Assembly: GCA_900545835.1 (NCBI GenBank)
Contig: URBB01000004.1
Span: forward strand, 1-35,970
DNA: 35,970 bases
Origin: an uncultured Collinsella sp.
GTDB lineage: Bacteria > Actinomycetota > Coriobacteriia > Coriobacteriales > Coriobacteriaceae
Direction of reading: 5' to 3'
The notes under the pieces are model-generated. The model ran no database searches. It had not been told where the DNA came from and saw nothing but the letters and a program-made list of their open reading frames with translations. Position 1 is the stretch's first letter. Each line of letters starts with the position of its first letter. Both the position numbers and the translations under genes were made by a program. Below, in pieces: positions 7,274 to 16,019 of the stretch.

Positions 7274-9426
7274 TACGACCCACCGCCCAGAGCGCCAACC
7301 AGCGTGGCAACATCGACGGTGAGTGGGATGGAGCCGCCGCCGGGCAGAGGAATCTCCGCAAGCGTGAACACCGTACCGCTAATGGTGCGTTCGACTTGAT
7401 ATTCCAACGCCTCGCAAAGCGCCTTGGGATCGGTCACGCCCAACGGAATACTTCGCAGTTTGTCTTGCGCTTGAGAGAGACCAGCAATGTCAGACCCCGG
7501 ACTCTTAATGACGTTGGCGGAATCGGTCAGCACTGGCTTTCGCAGGCGCAAGTCGCACGGTTCCAGACCCAACGCCGCCATGGACGCCGAAACGGTATCG
7601 CCGAGCCACGATGCGATGGAGCCCAACGCGCCGCTACCCCCTCCTAGGCCTTTAATCATCTCGTCCATAAGTTCGTCGGCCGAACCTTGGATGTCTCCGT
7701 ATCCTACGAGCAGCCGTCCCCAAACATCCATGACGCCGTCGAGCACGCCGGCAACGCCGCCCGAGCGTTCCTTCAATGTCGAGAAAAATCGCGAAAGCAC
7801 GTTGTTTTGCGCCGTCGCCTCATCGGGTGCCAACACCGCGGCAGAGATAGCACCGCGATCGCCGAGCCTGACTGCCGTGCTAAACGAAGAGTTGAGCTCA
7901 TCGGGGCTCGAGATGGCACCCGAAACCGCAAGGGCAACTACGCCGTTGCGACCGGGCGGAGCGATACGCGGACGCTCGCCCGAAAGCGCTTTGATGGCCT
8001 GGTCAAACGCATTGCTCGCACGGTCGGTCTCGTCTTCGGTCTGACGTTCGAGCTCGAGCTCTTTGTTGCGGCATTCGACGTAGTCTTCCAGGGCGTCTTT
8101 AAACTTGTCAAAGTGATACTCGAAGCCGTTTTCGATAGAGGTTGAAGGCGCCGCAACAGCACCAAGCGACGAAACGCCAAAATGGCATTTGCTGCATTTA
8201 TCCTGTCCATCGTAATCGGCAACCGAAGCAAATCCGCTCGGCGTCCCTTTCTTATAGTTAGGGCAGGTCGTCCCGTAATGCAGATACGCCTTGTCATCGT
8301 TCACGCTCGTCGGCCACACCGCATCGGTATAGAGCTCCGTCGCCCGAACCTCATCAGAGTTGCGCGGCAACAGTGGAATATAGGAGGAAACCCTGTCTCC
8401 GTTCTCGGTTATATATGCCCGATCGACCTCCGCACTCGCATAGGTATAAAACGCCTTACGCGCCGCAGACTCTGCCCTCATCTCGACACTCGAGCCGTGG
8501 GGCTTCTCATTTGTCAGACGCCAATGGTAGTAGTCCTTCGCGCGATCAAGGGCAACTTGAGGCTCCCACGTAACGCTCGAAGCGTAATGCGGATTTTGAA
8601 CACCGGAGAGATCCGTTAGGCTTTTCGCGCGCTCCCACATACACGAACAGCTGCCGACCGAACCTTTATCCGATCCACCGCAATCCGCTAGCCAGGCACG
8701 CTCCTTTGCCTTCGCCGTCTCCTCCGATGCTTTTTGTAGCTCCTCGGCCGCGCGCTCCAGATCTTCCGACGCATCTTTAATGGCATCGGTCGAGATCTCG
8801 GAACCCTCGAGCGCAACAAAATCAGACTCGGATGTCCTGGGCACGGCAAGCGCCGTACCGGTATAGGTCACACTATCGGTATCCTGCGCCGACACCGCCT
8901 GCGTGGCACGCGCGGCGATCAGATACGGCAGAGCCGTCTCGATTTTCTGTAAGCCTTCCGATGCGCTTTTGGCAAACTTGTTGCGCGTTTTAATGATCTC
9001 AATCCCGGTGTCGACCATATTGCCGGCAACTGGTTCGGCACCCGGGATGAGGATGGCGACCAGGCCCGTCCCGATTGTGGCAAACCCCGCCAGCCCCAGA
9101 CTCAAGATGCTCGCATCAACCACCGTGGCAGCCGTGTGATAGGACGACACTACGTTGGCACCCGCCAGCGCGCCGCTATCGGCCGCCACCTGGGTATCCC
9201 CGGCACGCGACATGCTCCATATCGCCGCGGTCGACGAAAACAACAACGTGAGCACCACTAGGATGACCACGGCAGAAGAAAGCGTGGTGTAGGCACCGTC
9301 TTCGATAAACAGGTCGATACCGGCGCGGCCCATAAAGCCGCCTCGCTTGCGATGGCAGCTCGGACGGCGCGTCAAAACGCATCTAGACCAGAAACGCTTA
9401 ATCCCATGTAGCAATCCACGAATCAT
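7273..9426 (-). CDS. Large TadG-like pilus assembly membrane protein
   Basis: 717 aa from the ATG at 9424-9426 (GGAGAAAG upstream, 29-base overlap with the preceding gene). An alternative ATG at 9333 with GAGGCGG nearby would remove 31 residues. A basic stretch precedes one membrane segment at about 47-70 (TTLSSAVVILVVLTLLFSS), then a long exported part. After the membrane segment DTQVAADSGALAGAN matches the conserved start of TadG-like proteins (AxDAAALAGA). A second hydrophobic patch (LSLGLAGFATIGTGLVAILI) and a Glu/Ala/Lys-rich helix, probably coiled coil (DLERAAEELQKASEETAKAK), follow. Two Cys clusters, CGGSDKGSVGSCSC and CPNYKKG..DKCSKC, are unusual for this family and could form disulfides or bind metal. 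It probably anchors the pilus or a surface structure. Confidence 0.72.
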   Translation of the reverse strand: MIRGLLHGIKRFWSRCVLTRRPSCHRKRGGFMGRAGIDLFIEDGAYTTLSSAVVILVVLTLLFSSTAAIWSMSRAGDTQVAADSGALAGANVVSSYHTAATVVDASILSLGLAGFATIGTGLVAILIPGAEPVAGNMVDTGIEIIKTRNKFAKSASEGLQKIETALPYLIAARATQAVSAQDTDSVTYTGTALAVPRTSESDFVALEGSEISTDAIKDASEDLERAAEELQKASEETAKAKERAWLADCGGSDKGSVGSCSCMWERAKSLTDLSGVQNPHYASSVTWEPQVALDRAKDYYHWRLTNEKPHGSSVEMRAESAARKAFYTYASAEVDRAYITENGDRVSSYIPLLPRNSDEVRATELYTDAVWPTSVNDDKAYLHYGTTCPNYKKGTPSGFASVADYDGQDKCSKCHFGVSSLGAVAAPSTSIENGFEYHFDKFKDALEDYVECRNKELELERQTEDETDRASNAFDQAIKALSGERPRIAPPGRNGVVALAVSGAISSPDELNSSFSTAVRLGDRGAISAAVLAPDEATAQNNVLSRFFSTLKERSGGVAGVLDGVMDVWGRLLVGYGDIQGSADELMDEMIKGLGGGSGALGSIASWLGDTVSASMAALGLEPCDLRLRKPVLTDSANVIKSPGSDIAGLSQAQDKLRSIPLGVTDPKALCEALEYQVERTISGTVFTLAEIPLPGGGSIPLTVDVATLVGALGGGS

Positions 9427-9883
9427 AATCTTTCTCCAGCCATTCGGGACGTGATTGATACGAGACATCGACCTTGAGCTCAACGTAGCCGCCCTCGGCG
9501 GTACCACCCATAGCCTGCGCAAACGCACCGATCACAGGCAACGGCCTGACCTCGCCGGAAACGGACACGGACGAGACGCCACCCGCACCGGCCCGACCAA
9601 GCTCGATATTCCACGACAACGGCCCGCCGGCATGAAAGATCGAAACGTTGGGCACCGCGGCAAGCCGGCGGCGGGTGAACTCCTTAAGATCGTCGTCCTC
9701 CGCCGTCGTCGTGGTCATGAGCCGCGCGGTCTCGGCGGCGGCAGACTCCATGACCGCGCGCGTATAGAGCAGGCACACCGGTTGCAGTGCGAGAAGGATG
9801 AGCGTCAGAAACGTCGGCAGCAAAAAAGCGGCCTCGACCGTAGACTGCGCCCGGTCCTCGCGCGCGATATCAATACAACGCAA
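9398..9883 (-). CDS. TadE-like minor pilin
   Basis: 161 aa if it starts at the TTG at 9881-9883. I chose this start because it places the motif AQSTVEA at residues 12-18, the same as in the pilin-like protein encoded at 6797-7273, and because AAGGA lies just upstream, though very close. In-frame starts farther upstream, such as an ATG at 9934, would overlap the preceding gene by 65 bases or more and give an odd Arg/Trp-rich leader. The hydrophobic segment is AAFLLPTFLTLILLALQPVCLL. The outer domain ends in SYQSRPEWLEKDYDSWIATWD. It belongs to the pilus operon and is probably processed by a prepilin peptidase encoded elsewhere. Confidence 0.72.
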   Translation of the reverse strand: MRCIDIAREDRAQSTVEAAFLLPTFLTLILLALQPVCLLYTRAVMESAAAETARLMTTTTAEDDDLKEFTRRRLAAVPNVSIFHAGGPLSWNIELGRAGAGGVSSVSVSGEVRPLPVIGAFAQAMGGTAEGGYVELKVDVSYQSRPEWLEKDYDSWIATWD

Positions 9884-10088
9884 TGTCCTTAGCGCCCGCA
9901 GCGGCGTCGATAACCGACGTCGAGGCAACGCCATGGGATGCCGCCCGCTCAACCAGCGCCGCCAAGCGCCCATCGGTGCCAGCACGCCAAAGCCCCGCGA
10001 TCGCCAGCACGATCGATAACAGCGCCACCGTGACGATGGCGTATTCCACAGTCGCTTGGGCAACCTCTTCACGCAGAACGCCATGCAT
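9870..10088 (-). CDS. Small TadE/Flp-like pilin protein
   Basis: 72 aa. A very short leader is followed by AQATVEYAIV (residues 10-19, with the Glu15-Tyr16 pair typical of Flp pilins) and a hydrophobic helix (AIVTVALLSIVLAIAGLW). The remaining 35 residues are Ala-rich. GGAGGG lies 8 bases before the ATG, and only one base separates it from the stop of the upstream gene. Size and the EY pair suggest a second pilin subunit or pseudopilin. Its leader is much shorter than that of the main Flp protein, so the two may differ in handling or abundance. Confidence 0.75.
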   Translation of the reverse strand: MHGVLREEVAQATVEYAIVTVALLSIVLAIAGLWRAGTDGRLAALVERAASHGVASTSVIDAAAGAKDIALY

Positions 10089-10089
10089 T

Positions 10090-10653
10090 TCACGATCCCT
10101 CCTTTGAGCTTATTGTTTGCGGGACCAGGCGCACGGCGCGCAGACGACACGAAGCATCGCCGGTATCCGCGGCAACCGTCACCATATCGACCCAGCCGCG
10201 TCCGTCACGCACGATGGCGCCCCATACGTTGCCCTTAATATCGAGATAGCCGCTCAGGGCGAGCTGGGCCGTTGGCACCTCGCGGTAGGCGCGTAACATA
10301 TCCGCCGCTGCCTCGGTCATCGGTCGGTCCTCGGACCATGCAAGCCGGACCGCAATCGCGTTGTCCTCAGGCGAATCCGTCGCAGTGCCAGACCGCTTGT
10401 CGAGCGTCCGCAGAAAGGTTTGCGCCGTGACAGCGACATCCGAATCGTCCGCATCTCGCATCTCATCTTTTTGAGTCGCCACCGCCGAATCTGAGCCCGA
10501 ATCGAAGGCGGCCCCAGGACGCTGCTGCCGCGCGGCGTTAAGCCCCCAAAGCACCGCCGCTATCGCCACGGTCAGGCAAGCAAACACCAGCAGCACCCCG
10601 ATGGGGCGCTCGCCCTCTACAGACTGTTGATGCCCTCGCTGATAGCGTTCCAT
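10090..10653 (-). CDS. Membrane-anchored protein of Tad operon, unknown
   Basis: 187 aa, not recognised. A short charged N-terminus is followed by one membrane helix (about residues 18-38, IGVLLVFACLTVAIAAVLWGL) and an exported domain of about 145 residues, first Asp/Ser-rich and probably disordered, then more structured (AIAVRLAWSED, LSGYLDIKGNVWGAIV). This layout suits an accessory pilus assembly or anchoring protein. It overlaps the end of flp by 37 bases in another frame, with only a weak ribosome binding site, so translation probably depends on that of flp. The start is therefore somewhat uncertain. Confidence 0.65.
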   Translation of the reverse strand: MERYQRGHQQSVEGERPIGVLLVFACLTVAIAAVLWGLNAARQQRPGAAFDSGSDSAVATQKDEMRDADDSDVAVTAQTFLRTLDKRSGTATDSPEDNAIAVRLAWSEDRPMTEAAADMLRAYREVPTAQLALSGYLDIKGNVWGAIVRDGRGWVDMVTVAADTGDASCRLRAVRLVPQTISSKEGS

Positions 10654-10850
10654 AGATCTTGGACCTTGCCTTTAAATGCAACGATGGCAATAATCGCGAT
10701 CACCACAAGCACGCCCACCAAAATGGCGTACTCGGTGGTACCCTGCGCGCTCTCCTCCCGCAACAGCTCCTTGGCATGCTGGCGAGCGCGGATCGCCCGG
10801 CAAAAAGCCCAGTTCCAAGCCTTGTCAGCAACTTCGACCATCGTGTTCAT
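10617..10850 (-). CDS. flp: Flp family type IVb pilin
   Basis: 77 aa. Flp pilins are the main subunit of Tad pili. The motif AQGTTEYAIL (residues 35-44) holds the Glu40-Tyr41 pair that follows the cleavage site, then a strongly hydrophobic helix (LVGVLVVIAIIAIVAF) and a short tail, FKGKVQDLWNAI, as in other Flp proteins. By the Glu+5 rule cleavage would fall between Ala35 and Gln36, so the residue before the cut is Ala rather than the usual Gly. The 35-residue leader is long for the family. GGGAGG precedes the ATG, and tadC stops 10 bases upstream. Mature pilin would be about 42 residues. Confidence 0.88.
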   Translation of the reverse strand: MNTMVEVADKAWNWAFCRAIRARQHAKELLREESAQGTTEYAILVGVLVVIAIIAIVAFKGKVQDLWNAISEGINSL

Positions 10851-10860
10851 GTATTCCTCC

Positions 10861-11502
10861 CTACATCATCCCGCCTGCTCCCAGCAGCGGGCCCAATATG
10901 GACAGAAGCAACGCCGGCAAGATGAGCGTGCCGGTGGGGATCAGCAGCTTGACGGGCGCACGCTCGATCTCACGCTCGACCGCGGCGCGATGAGCCGCAC
11001 GGATCTCGCGACTTTGAGCGGCCAGCGTCTCGGCAAGTGGGGCACCCAGGGCGAGCGCCTGCCCCACCGTGATGGCAAAGGTCTCGAGCGCTCGTACGTC
11101 CAGATCGCGCGCGGCGGCCAACAACTCGTCCTCACGCGTGCCCACGCCCACCTGCCACGCCATGCAGGCCCGCTCAAGGCGAAGAGCCAGCACTGACCGG
11201 CGGTTGGCGCAGAAAATCTCAAGCGCCGCATCAAACGAAAGACCGGCCGAAAGACCCAAGCGCACAACATCGATCATCTCGGACACTTCGCCGAGCGAAA
11301 CTCGCGCCGGGCCGCCCGCTCCAACCGCGCCCTTCACTCGCGCGGTCAGGGCATCGACCACTGAGCGACCCGCGGCAGCGACCAGCACCGCCTCGCGCTT
11401 GCAGGCCCCTGCGATCTTGCGTGCATCCGCCCGATCCAAACCCGTCGCGATAAATACACTCAGGGCGCACAGGCAAGCCGCAACTGCAACTGGGGCGCTC
11501 AT
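10861..11502 (-). CDS. tadC: Tad pilus inner platform protein TadC
   Basis: 213 aa from the ATG at 11500-11502, chosen for the ATGA overlap with the tadB stop and GGTGGAG upstream; the longer in-frame version is Cys/Arg-rich without family character. It has an N-terminal membrane helix (VAVAACLCALSVFIATGL), a type II secretion F-like cytoplasmic domain (VRLGLSAGLSFDAALEI, ITVGQALALGAPLAETLAAQS, ...REIRAAHRAAVEREIERAPVKLLIPTGTLILPALLLSIL) and a C-terminal membrane hairpin. TadB and TadC together form the platform that the TadA ATPase acts on. It is shorter than most TadC proteins, which usually exceed 280 aa. Confidence 0.85.
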   Translation of the reverse strand: MSAPVAVAACLCALSVFIATGLDRADARKIAGACKREAVLVAAAGRSVVDALTARVKGAVGAGGPARVSLGEVSEMIDVVRLGLSAGLSFDAALEIFCANRRSVLALRLERACMAWQVGVGTREDELLAAARDLDVRALETFAITVGQALALGAPLAETLAAQSREIRAAHRAAVEREIERAPVKLLIPTGTLILPALLLSILGPLLGAGGMM

Positions 11503-12425
11503 AGCTCCACCCTCATAATGCGCCGGATAACCACCAGGGCAACGGCGTTGAGGGCGAGACCCAGCACCACAGCGCCCGCACCGGCAGGCGTCGCAAGACC
11601 CCGACGAAAATCTGCCGAAAGCAGCGCCAACACCGCGCACATGCCCGCCGGCATCGCCGCGACCATATGCGCCGACATGCGAGCCTGCGACGTCTTGACA
11701 TCCAGGCGGCGCTTGAGCTCAATGCGCTCCCCTACCATGCTCGACGCCTCGGACAGCAAGTCGGCAAGCGGAGCGCCGGTGCGCTGTGACACCTTAAGCG
11801 CCAAGGTCACAAGCGAAAGACCGGGGGCGTCGATGCGCACGAGCAAGTCATCGAGCGCGTCGGTCGCCGAGATACCGCAATCGATCGCCGCCGCCACCCG
11901 CAAAAACTCGGTATGCACCGGTTCTTGCGCATGAGCGCCCACAAAGCGCATGCCCTGGGCCAGCGAATGTCCCGAGGCAAGCGACATGGAAAGTGCGGTA
12001 AACGCCTCGGGCATGGCCTCTTCTGCATCGTGTTGCTCGCGCCGGCTCTCAAAGCCATCCCGAGCGGCGCCAGCGGCAATCGGAGCAACAAGTCCCAAGG
12101 CAAACCCGAGGGGCGATAACGACACCATCGTTAGTAAAACGCTGCAGACACCGCTCGATAGCAGTAGAAACGCCAAACGCCCCGAAGCATCTTCAATCAC
12201 GAGGCCAAGGCGATGCGCCGGAGCCAGCGATGCCCACGAACGGGCGATCTTTTTCAGCAGATCGTTTTCCACCAGCTCACGCGGCAGCTTCTCTGCCACC
12301 GTCTCGAGCGCCTGACGCGCCAGCTCCGCCGGCGGCACCTGCGGCACACGAGGTTCCGCCCCGCACGCCGTCGCAACAGAAAACCCTGCCAAACCCCCTA
12401 CGACGAGGGGCACAGCGACCTCCAT
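11499..12425 (-). CDS. tadB: Tad pilus inner platform protein TadB
   Basis: 308 aa. The type II secretion F domain is visible as MPEAFTALSMSLASGHSLAQGMRFV and TLALKVSQRTGAPLADLLSEAS. Membrane segments flank it: an N-terminal one, a pair near the middle (RLAFLLLSSGVCSVLLTMV, LGFALGLVAPIAAG) and a C-terminal pair (MVAAMPAGMCAVLALLS, AGAVVLGLALNAVALVVI). It is the partner of TadC and contacts TadA. It overlaps the end of tadA by 28 bases and the start of tadC by four, so the three genes are translated together. Confidence 0.88.
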   Translation of the reverse strand: MEVAVPLVVGGLAGFSVATACGAEPRVPQVPPAELARQALETVAEKLPRELVENDLLKKIARSWASLAPAHRLGLVIEDASGRLAFLLLSSGVCSVLLTMVSLSPLGFALGLVAPIAAGAARDGFESRREQHDAEEAMPEAFTALSMSLASGHSLAQGMRFVGAHAQEPVHTEFLRVAAAIDCGISATDALDDLLVRIDAPGLSLVTLALKVSQRTGAPLADLLSEASSMVGERIELKRRLDVKTSQARMSAHMVAAMPAGMCAVLALLSADFRRGLATPAGAGAVVLGLALNAVALVVIRRIMRVEL

Positions 12426-13726
12426 TCGTCCACCTCCTCTTGTGTGAGCGTCCCCGACCGCAGGCCTTCTGCGATAAACGGCGGCTCGCGGTCAAGCGCC
12501 CAGGTGCGCTCGGCGGCATCGAAAGTCACATAGCGCTCGAGCTCTACGCCGCCCGACGCGGCGCGACGCACCCCCGAATACGAGGAGACGAAGCGCCTGC
12601 CATCGGCGTGGCGCTCGGACATCACGATGCCGTCGAGCGCCATGGCAATCTGCTCCTCGATGAGCTCGCTCGGCAGATCGATGCCATAACGTGCAAGCAA
12701 CGTCAGACGCACCACGGTCTCCTGTTCTGAACCCGCATGAAGTGTGGTGAGCGACCCGTCGTGGCCCGTATTCATGGCCTGCAACATGTCGCAGCACTCG
12801 GCACCGCGCACCTCGCCCACCACGATGCGGTCGGGGCGCATGCGCAGGGCATTGGTCACCAGGTCGCGGATCGTCACCGCGCCCTCGCCCTCAATTGAAG
12901 CCTCGCGCGCCTCTAGGCGCACCACGTGCGGATGATGCGCAAACTTGAGCTCGGCAGAGTCCTCGATCGTCACGATGCGCTCGCCGGTGGAAATCTCGCA
13001 TGACAGCGCGTTGAGCAGGGTGGTCTTACCAGATCCCGTGCCTCCCGCAACCGCCAGGTCCTGTCGCAGCGACACCGCGCACGACAGCAGCTGCGCATAC
13101 CAAAGCGGCAGTGACCCCAGCCCCACAAGCTCGTCCAGCGAGCAGATGCGGTCCGAGAACTTTCGGATGGTGAGAATCGGTCCGTCAATCGCCACAGGCG
13201 GAATCACCGCGTTGACGCGATAGCCCGTTTTAAGGCGAGCGTTGACGATGGGGCTGCGCTCGTCGATACGGCGGCCAAGTGGCGAGATGATGCGGTCGAT
13301 AAGCACACGGATCTGCTCATCATCCTCAAACGCATGCTCGATAGGGTACAAGACGCCGCCGCGTTCAAAGAAGGCCGAGCGGCAGCCGTTGATCATGATC
13401 TCGGTAACGGTGTCGTCCTCGATGAGCGGCTGCAACGGCCCCAGGCCCACCACGTCATCCAAAATCTCGTCGATGATGGTCTCGCGTTCGGACGTCGCGA
13501 GATCGGTCGGTTCCTCAACATTGAGCGCCGCCTCCACCGCGGGACGCAATTCCGAGCGGGCAAGCGCCGGGTCGATATAGGCGCTGATACGCGCCACTTC
13601 GTCGTAACCCATGCGGTCCATCACAGCGCGCTTGGTGCGTCGTTTCACCGCGCGACGACGCCCCGCATCTACAGGCGCTGCAGCCGCTGCAGCGCCGGCA
13701 GCCTTAATCCTCGTTTGCAGGCTCAT
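12398..13726 (-). CDS. tadA: Tad pilus assembly ATPase TadA/CpaF
   Basis: 442 aa. This is the secretion ATPase that powers Flp pilus assembly, a cytoplasmic hexamer. It carries Walker A AGGTGSGKTT (residues 227-236), the acidic stretch VTIEDSAEL (252-260), Walker B region VVGEVRGAE (302-310) and the GHDGSLTTLHA box (321-331). The N-terminal domain has VVGLGPLQPLIEDDTVTEIMING, typical of the CpaF branch. An Ala-rich, basic tail of about 35 residues precedes it. The start overlaps the tadZ stop by four bases. No other secretion ATPase is in the window, so any retraction must rely on this one. Confidence 0.95.
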   Translation of the reverse strand: MSLQTRIKAAGAAAAAAPVDAGRRRAVKRRTKRAVMDRMGYDEVARISAYIDPALARSELRPAVEAALNVEEPTDLATSERETIIDEILDDVVGLGPLQPLIEDDTVTEIMINGCRSAFFERGGVLYPIEHAFEDDEQIRVLIDRIISPLGRRIDERSPIVNARLKTGYRVNAVIPPVAIDGPILTIRKFSDRICSLDELVGLGSLPLWYAQLLSCAVSLRQDLAVAGGTGSGKTTLLNALSCEISTGERIVTIEDSAELKFAHHPHVVRLEAREASIEGEGAVTIRDLVTNALRMRPDRIVVGEVRGAECCDMLQAMNTGHDGSLTTLHAGSEQETVVRLTLLARYGIDLPSELIEEQIAMALDGIVMSERHADGRRFVSSYSGVRRAASGGVELERYVTFDAAERTWALDREPPFIAEGLRSGTLTQEEVDEWRSLCPSS

Positions 13727-15360
13727 CGCTGATCACCCTCGCGCGACCAGGGAAGGCGGATACGCGGGCGTTCGGTGCGCGTTGCACGGTCGGCGACCAT
13801 ATCGCTCCAAGGGCCGACGGCGCACCCCAGTTCCACGAGCATCTCGCGCGTGGCCTCGCGCACGCTGGTCGCGAAAGCGTTCGTCTGACCCACTGCCTCG
13901 TCAGCGCGCCCAAACGCCATGAGCGCGGCGAGATCCTGCCCGCCATCGGCGATACGAATCTTTGAGCTCAACGCACAGGCAATCTCAAAGCGCATGGCGA
14001 CGTCCTCGTCTGCCCCGCGCGCACCGAACCGGTTGAACACGGCGCTCATGCGCGTGCGCGGCACACCTACTCGACTTGCCAGTTCAATGACGCGCGATGC
14101 CGATGTCGCGGACGACACCGCCGCATCGCCAACGACCAGGCAACGGTCGCTCGCCGCCACCGCAGCCGCCACGGCGTCGCCCCAAAAGACCGAGGTATCG
14201 ATAAAGACCACGTCGGATTCGCGACGCAGGACATCAAGCAATAGCCCCACCGGACGTGCCATGAGCTCGGCTTGCTCGGGCGCCGCGACGGGACCCCAGA
14301 GCGTAACGCCCGGCGCCACGCGCATCGATGTGGCTACGATATCCGGCTCGGTGAGCGCGCCCGCCGCCGACGGCTCGATAAGTGCCGCCATATCGCGCGG
14401 AGCATCGACGCCTAACAAGTCGTAAAGGTTTCCAAACATCAGGTCCAGGTCGAGCACGGCGGCACGCAAGCCCAACAGCGACGATATGTGTGCCATGGTG
14501 GCAACGATCGTCGACTTGCCGCAACCGCCCGAACCCGAAATGGCGCAGATGACCGGAGCTCGATGCTGCGGAGCGGCAGCGTCTGCCGGCGGCATCGGAG
14601 GCGTCGGCGACAGCGTCCCCGTCTCCCCCGCCGCAACCACACGCTGCGTCCAAGCCGGCATGGCAGCTTGTTCGGTCTGCAAGGCAGGCTCGTTCTGTGC
14701 AATCTGCTCATGCTGCATCAGCGACAACTCGCCGCACCCGGCAAAGCCCTCAACTTCGTCGAGTTCATCCGCCAGATTCACGCCGTGCACGTATCCCATA
14801 TCTACAGCCGGGGAGTCGCCAGCATGCTGTGCCGGCCCTCCAGCGTCATCGTATACAAGGGGGTTCCGGGGGCGCCGACCATGCTCGGCTTCCGCTTTTC
14901 CATAATCATCAACACGCGGGCCTCTTGTAGCGCGAGGCGCCCCGGGTTCCCTATCAACAAAAGCATCGGGCTCAATCGTCATGCGCCGATCGGAATCAAC
15001 CGCTCCCTCGCCCGCGCGCCCGTTGCCGCATATGCTGTGCGCAGCGATGACCTCGGTCGCCCCCGCGCGAAACAGTCCCTCGATATCCGACGGATCGAGC
15101 GCTTCTATCAACACGACCACGCGACTCACGCGGCCTTCGGCCGTCAGGCGCGCAACAGTCTTGCGCACATCTTCGATATCAAACAGAGACGCCGCGATGA
15201 TGGCAGCCCCGCGGCGCGACGGAAACGCCCGCGCCATGGAAATCAGCCCGTCCAGGTCACCCACGCGAAGCACCTGTGCACCCGCATCACGGCCCTCGAC
15301 TTCCCGCTGCAACAGCCCGTAATCGCCGCACGCGCAGCACGCAAGCCAGATCGCCTTCAT
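13723..15360 (-). CDS. tadZ: TadZ/CpaE-like pilus localisation ATPase
   Basis: 545 aa from the ATG at 15358-15360; a GTG one codon upstream (15363) is equally spaced from GGAGG. TadZ proteins are ParA/MinD-like ATPases that place the Tad machine at a cell site. An N-terminal receiver-like domain (about 1-115) is followed by a linker of about 150 residues rich in Gly, Ala, Pro and acidic residues, then the MinD-like domain from about 268. Its P-loop is SGSGGCGKST (about 275-284), with VLDLDLMFGNLYDLL after it and FIDTSVFWGD as Walker B. The first position of the deviant Walker A is Ser where MinD has Lys, which may weaken ATPase activity, as in other TadZ proteins. It overlaps cpaB and tadA. 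Confidence 0.87.
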   Translation of the reverse strand: MKAIWLACCACGDYGLLQREVEGRDAGAQVLRVGDLDGLISMARAFPSRRGAAIIAASLFDIEDVRKTVARLTAEGRVSRVVVLIEALDPSDIEGLFRAGATEVIAAHSICGNGRAGEGAVDSDRRMTIEPDAFVDREPGAPRATRGPRVDDYGKAEAEHGRRPRNPLVYDDAGGPAQHAGDSPAVDMGYVHGVNLADELDEVEGFAGCGELSLMQHEQIAQNEPALQTEQAAMPAWTQRVVAAGETGTLSPTPPMPPADAAAPQHRAPVICAISGSGGCGKSTIVATMAHISSLLGLRAAVLDLDLMFGNLYDLLGVDAPRDMAALIEPSAAGALTEPDIVATSMRVAPGVTLWGPVAAPEQAELMARPVGLLLDVLRRESDVVFIDTSVFWGDAVAAAVAASDRCLVVGDAAVSSATSASRVIELASRVGVPRTRMSAVFNRFGARGADEDVAMRFEIACALSSKIRIADGGQDLAALMAFGRADEAVGQTNAFATSVREATREMLVELGCAVGPWSDMVADRATRTERPRIRLPWSREGDQR

Positions 15361-16019
15361 CACTCGTCGCCTCCGCTCTTTTTGCCGCGCGCCGTGGCGG
15401 GAATCGTCAAGCTGACCGTTCCCTTGCCCGAGGCTCCCAGCAGTTCCTTGACGTCTTCGGGGTCAGCCGCCAGCGTCACCCATTCGATCTTGCCCTCGCG
15501 CGTGGCACCGGAATCCTCACTGGTATCGATCACGTGCGCGCCGCACAGTCGATCGGTTACGCCGTCTTTTTGCACATACACATCCACGTAGCTGCCCACG
15601 CCTGTAGCACCGCCGACCGAGTGCTCGGCATCGACCGCCACCGAAACGGCAACCTTGCCCTTAGGCACCTCGAGCTTGTGGCTCTCGGCCTTGGTGTAGA
15701 CATTGCAGATCACGGCGTTTTTGGGAATACGCGAAGTCGTCACGTCGCCGCGCACCTGGCGCAGCTCGGTCGCCGCGTCACGCGGCAACAGGCTCGTCAG
15801 CCATTCCTGGGTTATGACATTGGTCTCATCGAGGGTCTCGCCCACATCGATATCGCGCGCCGCGACGCATACCTCGACGCGATCGCCACCGTACTTGGCC
15901 AAGGTCTCAGCCTGGACCCGTTCGGCTTGCGAGCGGATCGACGAGCCGTAAACCATGCAGAGCAGAGCAGCGAGCACGCCCGCGACCAGACTGATGGCGA
16001 TGCGCTTGCTCTTGTTCAC
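15360..16019 (-). CDS. cpaB: Pilus assembly protein CpaB/RcpC (SAF domain)
   Basis: 219 aa from a GTG at 16017-16019, chosen because AGGAG sits five bases upstream; an ATG five codons earlier lacks a ribosome binding site. It has one N-terminal membrane helix (RIAISLVAGVLAALLCMVYG), then the SAF fold that gives the family its name (VEVCVAARDIDVGETLDETNVITQEWL, SRIPKNAVICNVY) and a RcpC-like beta region (KVAVSVAVDAEHSVGGATGVGSYVDVYV). In diderms RcpC works beside the secretin; here no secretin exists, so it probably sits on the outer face of the membrane or touches peptidoglycan. It is the first gene of the operon. Confidence 0.85.
   Translation of the reverse strand: MNKSKRIAISLVAGVLAALLCMVYGSSIRSQAERVQAETLAKYGGDRVEVCVAARDIDVGETLDETNVITQEWLTSLLPRDAATELRQVRGDVTTSRIPKNAVICNVYTKAESHKLEVPKGKVAVSVAVDAEHSVGGATGVGSYVDVYVQKDGVTDRLCGAHVIDTSEDSGATREGKIEWVTLAADPEDVKELLGASGKGTVSLTIPATARGKKSGGDE

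Noticed and set aside
9398..10150. Longer 250-aa version of the TadE-like protein
   Set aside because: It would overlap the whole upstream 72-aa gene, which has its own ribosome binding site and pilin motif. The extra residues are Arg/Trp-rich, as in out-of-frame reading.
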